From contig NZ_JAOBPO010000001.1 of NCBI RefSeq assembly GCF_025574485.1, positions 193,501 through 257,500 of the forward strand: DNA of 64,000 nucleotides, in the 5' to 3' direction. This DNA comes from Kordiimonas aquimaris (GTDB lineage Bacteria > Pseudomonadota > Alphaproteobacteria > Sphingomonadales > Kordiimonadaceae). Of this stretch, positions 51,184 through 60,152 are shown piece by piece. Within the stretch, counting starts at the first letter, position 1. Every line of letters begins with the position of its first letter. The translations under genes were made by a program, and so were the position numbers. The notes beneath the pieces are model-generated. The model was not told the DNA's origin. It did no database searches and saw nothing but the letters and a program-made list of their open reading frames with translations.

Positions 51184-52195
51184 AGTTTTCACTCATCATA
51201 GTATTTGCAGCCTCGATAATCTGGTCAAGCGATGGTAACCACGCGGCCTCCGCCATTGCCGCATACGGAACAGGTGTGGAAAGCGGACATATTGAACGTG
51301 GTGCGGCATTAAGAACATCAAAACAAGATTGTGTAACAGCAGATATAACACCATCTGCAAAGCCAATGTAATTCGGCCCTTCATCAACAACAATAAGACG
51401 GCCCGTTTTTTCAACACTGGAAATTATTATTTTCAAATCCAACGGATTAATTGTGCGCGGGTCGATTATTTCGACATTAATACCTTCCAAGGCGAGCTTC
51501 TTCGCGGCCGCTTCAGCAACGCGTACCATCGCACCAACAGCAACTATCGTAATATCGTCGCCGCGACTTACAAAGCGGCCTTCACCAATTACCGCGACAG
51601 GCCATTCATCAACAGCATCACTTGATTTGCCGTAAAGCCCTTTATGCTCCAGCAAAATCATCGGATCAGGTGAACGCAGCCCGGCACGCAACAGACCTGC
51701 AGCATCAGCCGCATTTGAAGGGCAAGCAACAGTTAAACCCGGCACACTTGCAAGCAAGCCATGCAAACTTGCACTATGCATTGCGCCTGAGCCATCACCA
51801 GCTCCCATTGTGGTGCGGATTACAAGCGGCATGTTAATGCGGCCATTTGAGAGGAATCTTACTTTTGCTGCCTGGTTAAGGATTTGATCAAAACAAACGC
51901 CGATAAAGTCACAAAACATTATCTCAACGACCGGCTTTAAGCCTGTCATTGAGGCACCGATAGCCATGCCAACAAAGCTGGTTTCTGAAATAGGTGTATC
52001 GATAACGCGCGCTCGGCCAAACTTTTGCGCTAAGCCCATCGTAACACCAAACACACCGCCAATACCTTCGCTGCCATCAACACCTGCGCCGCCGGCAATG
52101 TCTTCACCAATACAAATAACCTTATCATCTGCAGCCATTTCAACATGCAACGCCTGGTTAATCGCTTCGCTAATGGTTGTTTGACAGCTAACCAC
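51173..52195 (-). CDS. 2-oxoacid dehydrogenase E1 beta subunit
   Basis: A 340-aa transketolase-like subunit resembling pyruvate, acetoin or branched-chain dehydrogenase E1beta. Key segments are CIGEDIAGGAGVDG, TPISETSFVGMAIGAS, and IDPRTINPLD with VVDEGPNYIGFADGV. GTG 52195 overlaps the E1alpha stop (GTGGTTAG) and is preferred over 52234. No E2 or E3 gene follows, so the complex partner is elsewhere or the enzyme works alone. Confidence 0.9.
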   Translation of the reverse strand: MVSCQTTISEAINQALHVEMAADDKVICIGEDIAGGAGVDGSEGIGGVFGVTMGLAQKFGRARVIDTPISETSFVGMAIGASMTGLKPVVEIMFCDFIGVCFDQILNQAAKVRFLSNGRINMPLVIRTTMGAGDGSGAMHSASLHGLLASVPGLTVACPSNAADAAGLLRAGLRSPDPMILLEHKGLYGKSSDAVDEWPVAVIGEGRFVSRGDDITIVAVGAMVRVAEAAAKKLALEGINVEIIDPRTINPLDLKIIISSVEKTGRLIVVDEGPNYIGFADGVISAVTQSCFDVLNAAPRSICPLSTPVPYAAMAEAAWLPSLDQIIEAANTMMSENYGK

Positions 52196-53150
52196 GTACT
52201 GCTTCCAAACTTTGATGCCACGCCTTGATTTCAAGTGGTCCAGTTTTTATCGCCGATGAAGCCTCAGCCACAACCTGTACCGCTCGCGCCTGTTGTTTCA
52301 GCATAATAGACTCAAGAACAGAAGCCGAAGTACCCGATTCCTCCAGAAATTGGCGCATGACATGCAACGGATCATCATAGGTATCTTTCATGTGAGCTTC
52401 TGGCATATAAGAAATATCATCACCGTAATAATGACCGTCCAGACGCGGTACCGAGATCTCAACAAAAACCGGCGTGTTCTTGCGGGCTTTCTTCACTGCC
52501 TGCGCAAAAACTTGCTGGCTCTCTATATGATTGAAACCATCAGCTTGCATGGCCACTAAGCCAAAACTGGCTGCGCGCTGTGTGAAACTGGTACTTCCAC
52601 TCGCATACGTGCTGGCAGTGGATTGCCCAAATCCATTATTTTCCATAACGAACAAAACCGGCAATTCTAGTGCGACTGCCAAATTCATACTTTCCAACAC
52701 AGCGCCCTGGTTAGCGGCTCCATCACCGAACACCGCAACACCTACACCGCCCGCACCCTTTACCTTGGCAGTTAGTGCCGCACCAGCTGCTAATGGTACC
52801 TGAGCGCCGACAATACCATTTGACGTAAGGAAACCATTCTCAGGTGCGATCAAATGCTGTGTTCCGGCCAAGCCATCAGACAGGCCACCAATACGTCCCA
52901 AAATTTCCTTTGCAACAGCCAGCGGATCGGCCCCCATTGCAAGTACAAGGCCGTGACTGCGGTGCGAGCCTGTGACCTGGTCAACGGCAGGGTCAAGTGC
53001 ATCTGCCAGCGCCACTTCCGCGACCTCAGCACCCGTACATAAATGCACCAAACCCGGGACTTCGCCTGCGTCATACGCACGTGCAAGAGCGCCCTCAAAA
53101 GCACGAATAAAGCAAGCTTTACCAAACAACTTTGAACTGTGTTCCATCAT
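52188..53150 (-). CDS. 2-oxoacid dehydrogenase E1 alpha subunit
   Basis: A 320-aa thiamine-diphosphate subunit. The ThDP/Mg motif is GDGAANQGAVLESMNLA with ENNGFGQST after it, and an HRSHG segment lies near the phosphate site. It resembles acetoin dehydrogenase or pyruvate dehydrogenase E1alpha. It is translationally coupled to E1beta and then cytochrome b561. The true 2-oxoacid cannot be told from sequence. Confidence 0.9.
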   Translation of the reverse strand: MMEHSSKLFGKACFIRAFEGALARAYDAGEVPGLVHLCTGAEVAEVALADALDPAVDQVTGSHRSHGLVLAMGADPLAVAKEILGRIGGLSDGLAGTQHLIAPENGFLTSNGIVGAQVPLAAGAALTAKVKGAGGVGVAVFGDGAANQGAVLESMNLAVALELPVLFVMENNGFGQSTASTYASGSTSFTQRAASFGLVAMQADGFNHIESQQVFAQAVKKARKNTPVFVEISVPRLDGHYYGDDISYMPEAHMKDTYDDPLHVMRQFLEESGTSASVLESIMLKQQARAVQVVAEASSAIKTGPLEIKAWHQSLEAVRG

Positions 53151-53329
53151 GCCTTAACCCCATACACGAACGCATGGTCGGGTTCTAGCGAGAAATATGG
53201 CCAAGCTTTGAATGCTACTGTTTGCACAATCTGTCGCACCTCAACATAATTTGCGTGCAAAATGTATAAAAAAAGGCCATAGAAGCCGAATTCGAAGACA
53301 TTCTCGCACTCTTCATACTATTACATGGT

Positions 53330-53378
53330 TGACTCAGACTAACCACTTCCCATATGTAATCATGACTGAATTAGTCAT
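53330..53378 (+). promoter_or_regulatory. suf promoter with IscR-type operator
   Basis: TTGACT (53330-53335) and TATGTA (53353-53358) have a 17-base spacer and fit a sigma70 promoter. A perfect palindrome, ATGACT-GAATT-AGTCAT (53362-53378), overlaps the expected start point; its core GACTGAATTAGTC fits the IscR type 1 core GACTRWWWYAGTC. It lies 35 bases before the Rrf2 gene, so the regulator probably represses its own operon. Confidence 0.7.
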
Positions 53379-53412
53379 ATATTAAAGTCTTGGGGAAAAA
53401 GGGCCGCTCCCG

Positions 53413-53874
53413 ATGATACGATTGACCAATCTTGCCGACTACGGCGTTGTACTAATGTGTGAAATCGCGGGTAGCGATAACCTCATTAGTGCGCAAGATT
53501 TGTCTACAAGCACTAATATACCATTGCCTACAGTATCAAAGATATTGAATGCGCTGGGACGTGGTGGCCTTTTGGTGTCACATCGCGGCCTTAAGGGTGG
53601 GTTTGCTTTAGCAAGAATATCAGATGAAATTTCAGTCGCCGATATTATTGAAGCGATAGATGGTCCCATTGCTCTCACTCATTGCAGCGAACCAGAAGAT
53701 ATTGATTGCACCTATGTCGATATCTGCGCAATGCGCCCCAAATGGCAAGTAATTAACGGCGCTGTTCGCGGTGCCTTGAGCGACGTAAAGCTCACCTCCC
53801 TTATCGTTCCGGTTTCGGGCGATGAAATTGCAGCTCGGTTTGAAGCGCGTGCGCTCAAAGCCGCTGGTAACTAA
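53413..53874 (+). CDS. Rrf2 family SUF regulator
   Basis: A 153-aa winged-helix repressor of the IscR/SufR kind. The helix-turn-helix covers about residues 26-48 (STNIPLPTVSKILNALGRGG), with the wing at SHRGLKGGF. Three cysteines (HCSEPEDIDCTYVDIC) sit where IscR binds a 2Fe-2S cluster, so it should sense Fe-S supply. It is the first gene of the suf operon. Confidence 0.93.
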   Translation: MIRLTNLADYGVVLMCEIAGSDNLISAQDLSTSTNIPLPTVSKILNALGRGGLLVSHRGLKGGFALARISDEISVADIIEAIDGPIALTHCSEPEDIDCTYVDICAMRPKWQVINGAVRGALSDVKLTSLIVPVSGDEIAARFEARALKAAGN

Positions 53875-53895
53875 TACGATTAAGGAGCCACCTCT

Positions 53896-55365
53896 ATGGC
53901 AGGCACTCAGGAAACCCAAGACCAAGTCGCTGAAATAACCGGCGAATATAAATACGGGTTTGTTACCGATGTAGAAATGGACATGGCCCCCAAAGGCTTG
54001 TCCGAAGACATCGTGCGGTTTATTTCCGCCAAAAAGAAAGAGCCGGAATGGCTGCTTGAGTGGCGGCTAAAGGCGTATCGTGCTTGGTTGAAAATGGAAG
54101 AACCTGACTGGGCCAAAGTCAATTATCCAGATATCGACTATAATGACATATATTTTTATGCGGCACCTAAAAGCCAGGACAAACCAAAGAGTTTGGATGA
54201 GGTAGACCCGGAGCTGCTTCGTATGTACGAAAAGCTGGGTATTCCATTGCGCGAGCAGGAAGTGCTCGCCGGTGTTGAAGGTGCACGCAAGGTAGCCGTT
54301 GATGCTGTGTTTGACAGTGTGTCAGTTGCTACCACGTTCCGTGAAGAGTTGAAGAAAGCCGGCGTGATATTCATGTCCATTTCGGAAGCTGTACACGAGT
54401 ATCCCGACCTGGTTAAAAAATACTTGGGTACCGTTGTACCGCAACGCGATAATTACTTTGCCGCCCTGAACTGCGCTGTGTTTTCAGACGGTACATTTGT
54501 ATACATCCCAAAGGGTGTGCGGTGCCCGATGGAACTTTCAACCTATTTCCGTATTAACGCGGAAAACACTGGTCAATTTGAACGCACACTTATTGTTGCG
54601 GATGAAGGTTCATATGTATCCTACCTTGAAGGGTGCACAGCCCCCATGCGGGACGAAAATCAATTACATGCCGCGGTTGTCGAGCTGATCACGCTTGATG
54701 ATGCAGAGATTAAATATTCTACCGTTCAAAACTGGTACCCCGGTGACAAAGACGGTAAAGGCGGTATCTACAACTTCGTGACCAAACGCGCCTTGTGTAA
54801 AGGTAAAAACTCTAAAGTTTCCTGGACACAGGTTGAAACAGGCTCGGCAGTAACATGGAAATACCCAAGCTGCGTTCTCGCTGGCGAAGGGTCTGTTGGC
54901 GAGTTTTACTCTGTTGCCGTGACCAACAACCTGCAACAGGCTGATACCGGTACCAAGATGATCCATATGGCGCCGAACACGCGTTCCACGATTATATCAA
55001 AAGGTATATCGGCTGGTCGTTCGCAGAACTGTTACCGCGGGTTAGTGAAAGTATTGCCCGGGGCAGAAGGTGTGCGAAATTATACACAATGCGACTCGTT
55101 GCTCGTGTCGTCCACATCGGGAGCGCACACTGTACCTTATATCGAGGTGAAAAACCCGAGCGCTCAAATTGAGCACGAAGCCACCACATCAAAAATTTCG
55201 GAAGATCAACTATTTTACTGCCGCGCACGCGGACTAGACGAAGAAGAAGCCGTCGCCATGATCGTGAACGGATTTTGTAAAGAAGTAATGCAACATCTGC
55301 CAATGGAGTTTGCCGTAGAAGCACAGAAGCTTCTCGGTCTTTCTCTTGAAGGTAGTGTGGGATAA
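53896..55365 (+). CDS. sufB: Fe-S scaffold SufB
   Basis: Core of the SufBCD scaffold that builds Fe-S clusters. The 489-aa protein has [24 protein letters not shown]-like [17 protein letters not shown], and [20 protein letters not shown], which carry the conserved Cys and Glu involved in cluster assembly. AAGGAG precedes the ATG. The Rrf2 gene ends 21 bases upstream. Confidence 0.97.
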   Translation: MAGTQETQDQVAEITGEYKYGFVTDVEMDMAPKGLSEDIVRFISAKKKEPEWLLEWRLKAYRAWLKMEEPDWAKVNYPDIDYNDIYFYAAPKSQDKPKSLDEVDPELLRMYEKLGIPLREQEVLAGVEGARKVAVDAVFDSVSVATTFREELKKAGVIFMSISEAVHEYPDLVKKYLGTVVPQRDNYFAALNCAVFSDGTFVYIPKGVRCPMELSTYFRINAENTGQFERTLIVADEGSYVSYLEGCTAPMRDENQLHAAVVELITLDDAEIKYSTVQNWYPGDKDGKGGIYNFVTKRALCKGKNSKVSWTQVETGSAVTWKYPSCVLAGEGSVGEFYSVAVTNNLQQADTGTKMIHMAPNTRSTIISKGISAGRSQNCYRGLVKVLPGAEGVRNYTQCDSLLVSSTSGAHTVPYIEVKNPSAQIEHEATTSKISEDQLFYCRARGLDEEEAVAMIVNGFCKEVMQHLPMEFAVEAQKLLGLSLEGSVG

Positions 55366-55379
55366 ATGGGCCAAACATC

Positions 55380-56132
55380 ATGTCAGTAAATTCAATGTTA
55401 AGTGTAAAAGATCTGCGCGTAAGCGTGGACAACAAAGAAATCCTCAAAGGCTTGGATCTGGAGATCAACGCAGGCGAAGTGCATGCGATTATGGGTCTAA
55501 ACGGTGCAGGCAAGTCAACGCTTGCCAATACAATCGCCGGTCGCGACGACTATGAAGTTACAGAAGGCACCATAACTTTCGCAGGCAAGGATATCCTTGA
55601 ACTGGAACCACACGAGCGCGTAGGCGAAGGCCTGTTCCTTGGTTTTCAATATCCAGTTGAAATTCCTGGCGTATCCAATCTTAACTTCATGCGTACTGCT
55701 TTAAACGGTGTGCGCCGTTACCGCGGCGAAGAAGATATCTCTGCAGCAGATTTTATGAAGTTGGTACGCGCGAAAGCAGCAGACCTTAAAATGAGCGCCG
55801 ACATGCTCAAGCGATTCGTGAACGTAGGTTTCTCAGGCGGTGAGAAAAAGCGCAATGAAATGGTGCAAATGGCCGTTTTGGACCCCAAACTTGCTGTACT
55901 TGATGAGACAGATTCAGGGTTGGATATTGACGCGCTGAAAACTGTTGCTGAAGGCATTAATGCACAACGGAGCAATGACACAGCCATTCTGCTTATCACC
56001 CATTATCAGCGCTTGCTTGATTATGTGCAGCCTGATGTCGTGCATGTAATGATTGATGGAAAAATAGTTAAGTCTGGCGGCAAAGAGCTCGCCGCAGAAC
56101 TTGAAGAAAAAGGCTACGCCGACGTTGCATAG
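55380..56132 (+). CDS. sufC: Suf ATPase SufC
   Basis: ABC-type ATPase of the Suf scaffold, cytosolic. The 250-aa protein has Walker A GLNGAGKSTLANTI, the Q-loop FLGFQYPVEIPGV, the signature FSGGEKKRNEMVQ and Walker B KLAVLDETDSGLD. The stop of sufB is 14 bases upstream. Confidence 0.97.
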   Translation: MSVNSMLSVKDLRVSVDNKEILKGLDLEINAGEVHAIMGLNGAGKSTLANTIAGRDDYEVTEGTITFAGKDILELEPHERVGEGLFLGFQYPVEIPGVSNLNFMRTALNGVRRYRGEEDISAADFMKLVRAKAADLKMSADMLKRFVNVGFSGGEKKRNEMVQMAVLDPKLAVLDETDSGLDIDALKTVAEGINAQRSNDTAILLITHYQRLLDYVQPDVVHVMIDGKIVKSGGKELAAELEEKGYADVA

Positions 56133-56189
56133 AGCAATCTATGTAATCAGTCGAAACACCTTTTCTCAAGAAACAGGAGCAATTCTGAC

Positions 56190-57482
56190 GTGTCAGACAT
56201 TCTAAGTGATACATACCGTAATCAGCTATCAGCATTAACCGGCATGATACCAAGCCTGGATGATGTACGTACGCGTGCATTTAAAAAATTCGCTGAAACT
56301 GGTTTTCCTTCTGCACGAAGCGAAGACTGGCGCTACAGCGACCTGAAAACATTGCGCAAGAATATATTTGAACAGGCAGCAAAGCCACACAGTGATGCAA
56401 CCATACCTGCAACAATCTGTAAAACGGCGGCGCGGCTAGTATTTACAAATGGCCAATACCGCGAAGATTTAAGCGATCTGGGTGATTTGTGGCAGGCGGC
56501 ATCTATTCGCCCGCTAGCCAATCACTTAATGGCAAATCCTGACCGCGCCAGCGACCTCGTTCATGGTAACGACGGCATTGCTGCACTGAACACTGCATTG
56601 ATGCGCGATGGTTTGGTTTTAAATATTCCAGCAGGTGTTGAAATCGACGAACCCGTTGAGATCATAAACGTAATGTCTGGTGCAGCAGAAGCTGCGACGC
56701 ACACACGCCATCTCATTGAACTTGGAGAAGGCGCAAAACTTACCGTTCTTGAACGCTTTATCGGTGATGATAGTGCTTATTGGGTTAATACAATAATGCA
56801 GGCACGCGTAACCGAAGGTGCTGTGCTTAAACATATTCGGCTACAGGAAGAGGGTAGCAATGCCGTCCACACAGCAAAAACATTTGTGAGTGTTGGCGCT
56901 GAAGGCCGCTACGATACATGTAATATCTCACTTGGTGGCCTTGTTGCGCGATTTGAGGCACATGTGCGTTTGCTCGTAGACGAAGCAACTGCCAACATTG
57001 ATGGTGTCGCTTTAGCCGCTACAGGGCAAAGCCACGATATGGTCGCACATGTTGACCACCGCATGCCAAACACAACCAGTGACCAGATATTCCGCACGGT
57101 TGCAGAGGCGCGCGGCAAAACCGCCTTTCAAGGCAAAATTGTCGTCGCAAAGGATGCGCAAAAAACTATTGCAGATCAGTCATTCAAAGCGCTGCTGCTT
57201 GACCGAACAGCAGAAGCAAATGCAAAACCTGAGCTAGAGATTTTTGCAGATGACGTGAAATGTAGCCACGGCGCAACAATTGGTGAGCTAGATGCAAAAG
57301 CATTGTTCTACCTGACATCACGCGGTATCGATCCCGTGACAGCACGGCAAATGCTTGTCGAGGCTTTCACCGACCACGCTTTGCTGCGTATACCGGGAGA
57401 AGATTTAGGTGATGCAGTACGCGACCGTATAAGTGCATGGATGCAAGCCCGTGTTAATAGTGCAACGGAGAGCGCTGCATGA
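56190..57482 (+). CDS. sufD: Fe-S assembly protein SufD
   Basis: Partner of SufB in the scaffold, helping iron entry. The 430-aa beta-helix protein has the family segment HVDHRMPNTTSDQIFRTV and the C-terminal KCSHGATIGELD, with the conserved Cys and His near the SufB interface. It starts at GTG with AGGAG ten bases upstream. Its stop overlaps sufS (ATGA). Confidence 0.95.
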   Translation: MSDILSDTYRNQLSALTGMIPSLDDVRTRAFKKFAETGFPSARSEDWRYSDLKTLRKNIFEQAAKPHSDATIPATICKTAARLVFTNGQYREDLSDLGDLWQAASIRPLANHLMANPDRASDLVHGNDGIAALNTALMRDGLVLNIPAGVEIDEPVEIINVMSGAAEAATHTRHLIELGEGAKLTVLERFIGDDSAYWVNTIMQARVTEGAVLKHIRLQEEGSNAVHTAKTFVSVGAEGRYDTCNISLGGLVARFEAHVRLLVDEATANIDGVALAATGQSHDMVAHVDHRMPNTTSDQIFRTVAEARGKTAFQGKIVVAKDAQKTIADQSFKALLLDRTAEANAKPELEIFADDVKCSHGATIGELDAKALFYLTSRGIDPVTARQMLVEAFTDHALLRIPGEDLGDAVRDRISAWMQARVNSATESAA

Positions 57483-58747
57483 ATGCGACGCCAACATCAT
57501 TGAACCTCGCCGTGAGCGCAGATCCTGCACCGCTTGATGTAGCTGCGCTGCGTAAAGACTTCCCGATTCTGAACGAGCCCGTTTACGGTAAACCATTTAC
57601 GTTTCTGGACTCGGCGGCCAGCGCACAAAAACCACGCGTTGTTATTGACGCAGAAAAAGAACTGTTTGAGCATTATTACGCTAATATTCATCGCGGCGTA
57701 TATAAATACAGTCAGGACTCAACCGAAGCCTATGAACGCACGCGTGAAACCGTGCGAGCCTTCATCAATGCCGAGCGTGCGCGTGAATGCATCTTTGTGC
57801 GCGGTGCCACAGAAGGCATTAATTTAGTTGCTCAAACATGGGGCCGTCAAAACATTGCCTCAGGTGATGAAATAATTTTAGCTGAGCTGGAGCATCACTC
57901 CAACATCGTACCATGGCAAATGCTTGCCGAAGAAAAAGGCGCAATCATCAAGGTTATTCCGCTACTGGATGACGGTAGCGTAGACATGGCAGCGTACGAT
58001 GGGCTGCTCAGTGAACGCACCAAAATGGTTGCTGTTGCACATATTTCCAACTCTATTGGCACGTTGCTGCCTGTTAAAGAAATCATTGCAAAAGCACATG
58101 CTGTAGGCGCAAAAGTGTTGATTGATGGTTGCCAGGCAGCGCCGCACATGAAGATTGATGTGCAGGATCTGGGCGCAGACTTCTATGCATTTTCTGCACA
58201 CAAGGTTTATGGTCCAACAGGTATTGGGGTCATATACGGCAAGGAATCTTTGCTGGACAGCATGCCCCCGTGGCAAGGCGGCGGCGACATGATCTCAACA
58301 GTGTCATTTGAAAAAACCACATACAATGACCTACCGCACAAGTTTGAAGCAGGCACGCCCAACATCTCTGGGGGCATTGCCTTTCATCATGCGCTCGAAT
58401 ACGTAACAGCGATTGGGCTTGACCGTATCGCGGCACACGAAGCACGCTTGCTAGCATACGCAGAAGATAAATTACGCAATTCCAATAGCGTACGCATGAT
58501 TGGTACAGCGCCAGGCAAGAGTGCAATTATCAGTTTTGTGATGGAACATGCACACCCACATGATATTGGCACTATCCTAGACCGTCAGGGTATTGCCGTG
58601 CGCGCCGGACATCACTGTGCTCAACCTGTCATGGACCGCTTCAATATACCGGGTACTGCACGCGCAAGTTTTGGGCTATACAATGACGAACAAGATGTCG
58701 ACAGGCTGATTGAAGGCTTGGCGAAAGTAATGGATATTTTCGGATGA
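57479..58747 (+). CDS. sufS: Cysteine desulfurase SufS
   Basis: PLP enzyme that takes sulfur from cysteine. The 422-aa group II desulfurase has the PLP lysine in AFSAHKVYGPTG and the persulfide cysteine in RAGHHCAQPVMDRF. Overlaps with sufD and the next gene are four bases each, so the three are tightly coupled. No sufE gene is present in this operon. Confidence 0.97.
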   Translation: MNATPTSLNLAVSADPAPLDVAALRKDFPILNEPVYGKPFTFLDSAASAQKPRVVIDAEKELFEHYYANIHRGVYKYSQDSTEAYERTRETVRAFINAERARECIFVRGATEGINLVAQTWGRQNIASGDEIILAELEHHSNIVPWQMLAEEKGAIIKVIPLLDDGSVDMAAYDGLLSERTKMVAVAHISNSIGTLLPVKEIIAKAHAVGAKVLIDGCQAAPHMKIDVQDLGADFYAFSAHKVYGPTGIGVIYGKESLLDSMPPWQGGGDMISTVSFEKTTYNDLPHKFEAGTPNISGGIAFHHALEYVTAIGLDRIAAHEARLLAYAEDKLRNSNSVRMIGTAPGKSAIISFVMEHAHPHDIGTILDRQGIAVRAGHHCAQPVMDRFNIPGTARASFGLYNDEQDVDRLIEGLAKVMDIFG

Positions 58748-59262
58748 CTGATAACAAACGAGACATGCTTGATGTAACAACACCAAGCACACCTGAAAGT
58801 TCAATACCGGCAGAAAATATGCCGCGCACATCGGAACGCCCTGTGGTGAGTCCGCAAAAGGGCGCTTATTTTCTTGATAAGTTTCTTGAAGCTAAAAACG
58901 AAGAAACAGACGCGGCAGAGACAAAAGCAAAACCTGCAGGTAATGCGCCGGAAAGTCCGGAAGAACTGCAAGGCAACATTGTTTCTGCATTGCAGGAAAT
59001 TTACGACCCGGAAATTCCAGTTAATATATATGAACTTGGTCTTATTTACGCGGTAAATGTTGCAGATGATTACTCTGTAAGAATCGAGATGACCCTAACG
59101 ACACCGCACTGCCCTGTTGCTGAATCCATGCCCGGCGAAGTGGAGATGAAAGCCGCAAGTGTTGACGGTGTTAATGGTGTTGAGGTTGACCTCGTTTGGG
59201 AGCCACCTTGGGACATGTCAAAAATGTCTGACGAAGCGCGGCTTGAACTTGGGTTGCTGTAA
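58744..59262 (+). CDS. SUF system DUF59 protein (SufT-like)
   Basis: A 172-aa protein: a polar N-terminal 70 residues, then a DUF59/MIP18 domain (VSALQEIYDPEIPVNIYELG, TTPHCPVAE, and PPWDMSKMSDEARLELG). DUF59 proteins help deliver Fe-S clusters to targets. It overlaps sufS by four bases and is followed by the A-type carrier. Confidence 0.92.
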   Translation: MTDNKRDMLDVTTPSTPESSIPAENMPRTSERPVVSPQKGAYFLDKFLEAKNEETDAAETKAKPAGNAPESPEELQGNIVSALQEIYDPEIPVNIYELGLIYAVNVADDYSVRIEMTLTTPHCPVAESMPGEVEMKAASVDGVNGVEVDLVWEPPWDMSKMSDEARLELGLL

Positions 59263-59274
59263 AGGAGATATGTG

Positions 59275-59604
59275 ATGAAATCTGCTATTGAAATCAGCGA
59301 TAAAGCTGCCGAACATATTCGTGCGCTGCTTGCCAAAAACGAAGACGCCATCGGTATCAAACTAGGCACGGAAACACATGGTTGCTCAGGTATGGGTTAC
59401 ACTGTTGACTATCTCACCGAAGAAGACAGCGAATGCGAACTGGTCGAGGACAAGGGCGTGAAGGTTTACGTTGACCGCAAATCCTTATTATTTTTGCTGG
59501 GAACGCAGATGGACTGGGAAGACACCATGTTTTCAACTGGTTTCAAATTCACCAACCCCAATGAAAAAGGCCGCTGTGGTTGCGGCGAAAGCTTCCACGT
59601 TTAG
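59275..59604 (+). CDS. sufA: A-type Fe-S carrier
   Basis: A 109-aa carrier that passes Fe-S clusters from the scaffold to apo-proteins. The three conserved cysteines are in HGCSGMGY and CGCGESF. ATG 59275 has AAGGAG at seven bases; GTG 59272 is too close. It is the last gene of the suf operon. Confidence 0.93.
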   Translation: MKSAIEISDKAAEHIRALLAKNEDAIGIKLGTETHGCSGMGYTVDYLTEEDSECELVEDKGVKVYVDRKSLLFLLGTQMDWEDTMFSTGFKFTNPNEKGRCGCGESFHV

Positions 59605-59624
59605 GCAATCTATATCATATAGAA

Positions 59625-60046
59625 TCAATCATCACGCGAGACCTTACCGCGTGTTTTCTTGCGGTTACTCACCACTTTCTTGGATGTCAGTCGGCGCTCT
59701 TTCGATGCGCGTGTAGGGCGTGTGCCAACACGGTATTTTGGCCTGATCGCAGCCTTGCGCAGCAGATCAACCAGTCTTGCAACAGCATCTTCTTTGTTTT
59801 CAGCCTGCGTACGGAACCGACTTGCGGTAATCACCACCTCGCCTGTGTTAGTCATGCGCTGCCCGGCAATACTAACAAGCCGCTGAACATCGCATCATCA
59901 ATTACCGCTGAATTTCGCGCATCAAAACGTAGCTGTGCCGCAGTTGCCACCTTGTTCACATTCTGACCACCAGGCCCGCTGGCCCGCACGAAGCTAAACT
60001 GAAGCGAAGCCTCATTAATAAGTATATTGTCAGTGATTTTGATCAT
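59625..60046 (-). pseudogene. arfB: Ribosome rescue factor ArfB, frameshifted
   Basis: The N-terminal part (60046-59852) reads MIKITDN, then RASGPGGQNVNKVATAAQLR with the GGQ catalytic motif of this release-factor-like hydrolase. The frame then hits a TGA. The C-terminal half (RLVSIAGQRMTNTGEVVITASR and the basic tail with TRPTRASKERRL) is in another frame. The change lies between about 59880 and 59895. Total length is 422 bases, one short of a 140-codon gene plus stop, so a single-base deletion explains it. An AGGAAG site precedes the ATG. Either a real inactivation or a sequencing error. Confidence 0.85.
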
Positions 60047-60152
60047 ATCGCTTCCTGCTAACATCAAGTTAGGCTGCAAATCACTAAAAACAAAAGCCGT
60101 ATTTACATCCTTATACACATATGGTCTTTTGTCCGCAGTCAGGGAGGCACTT

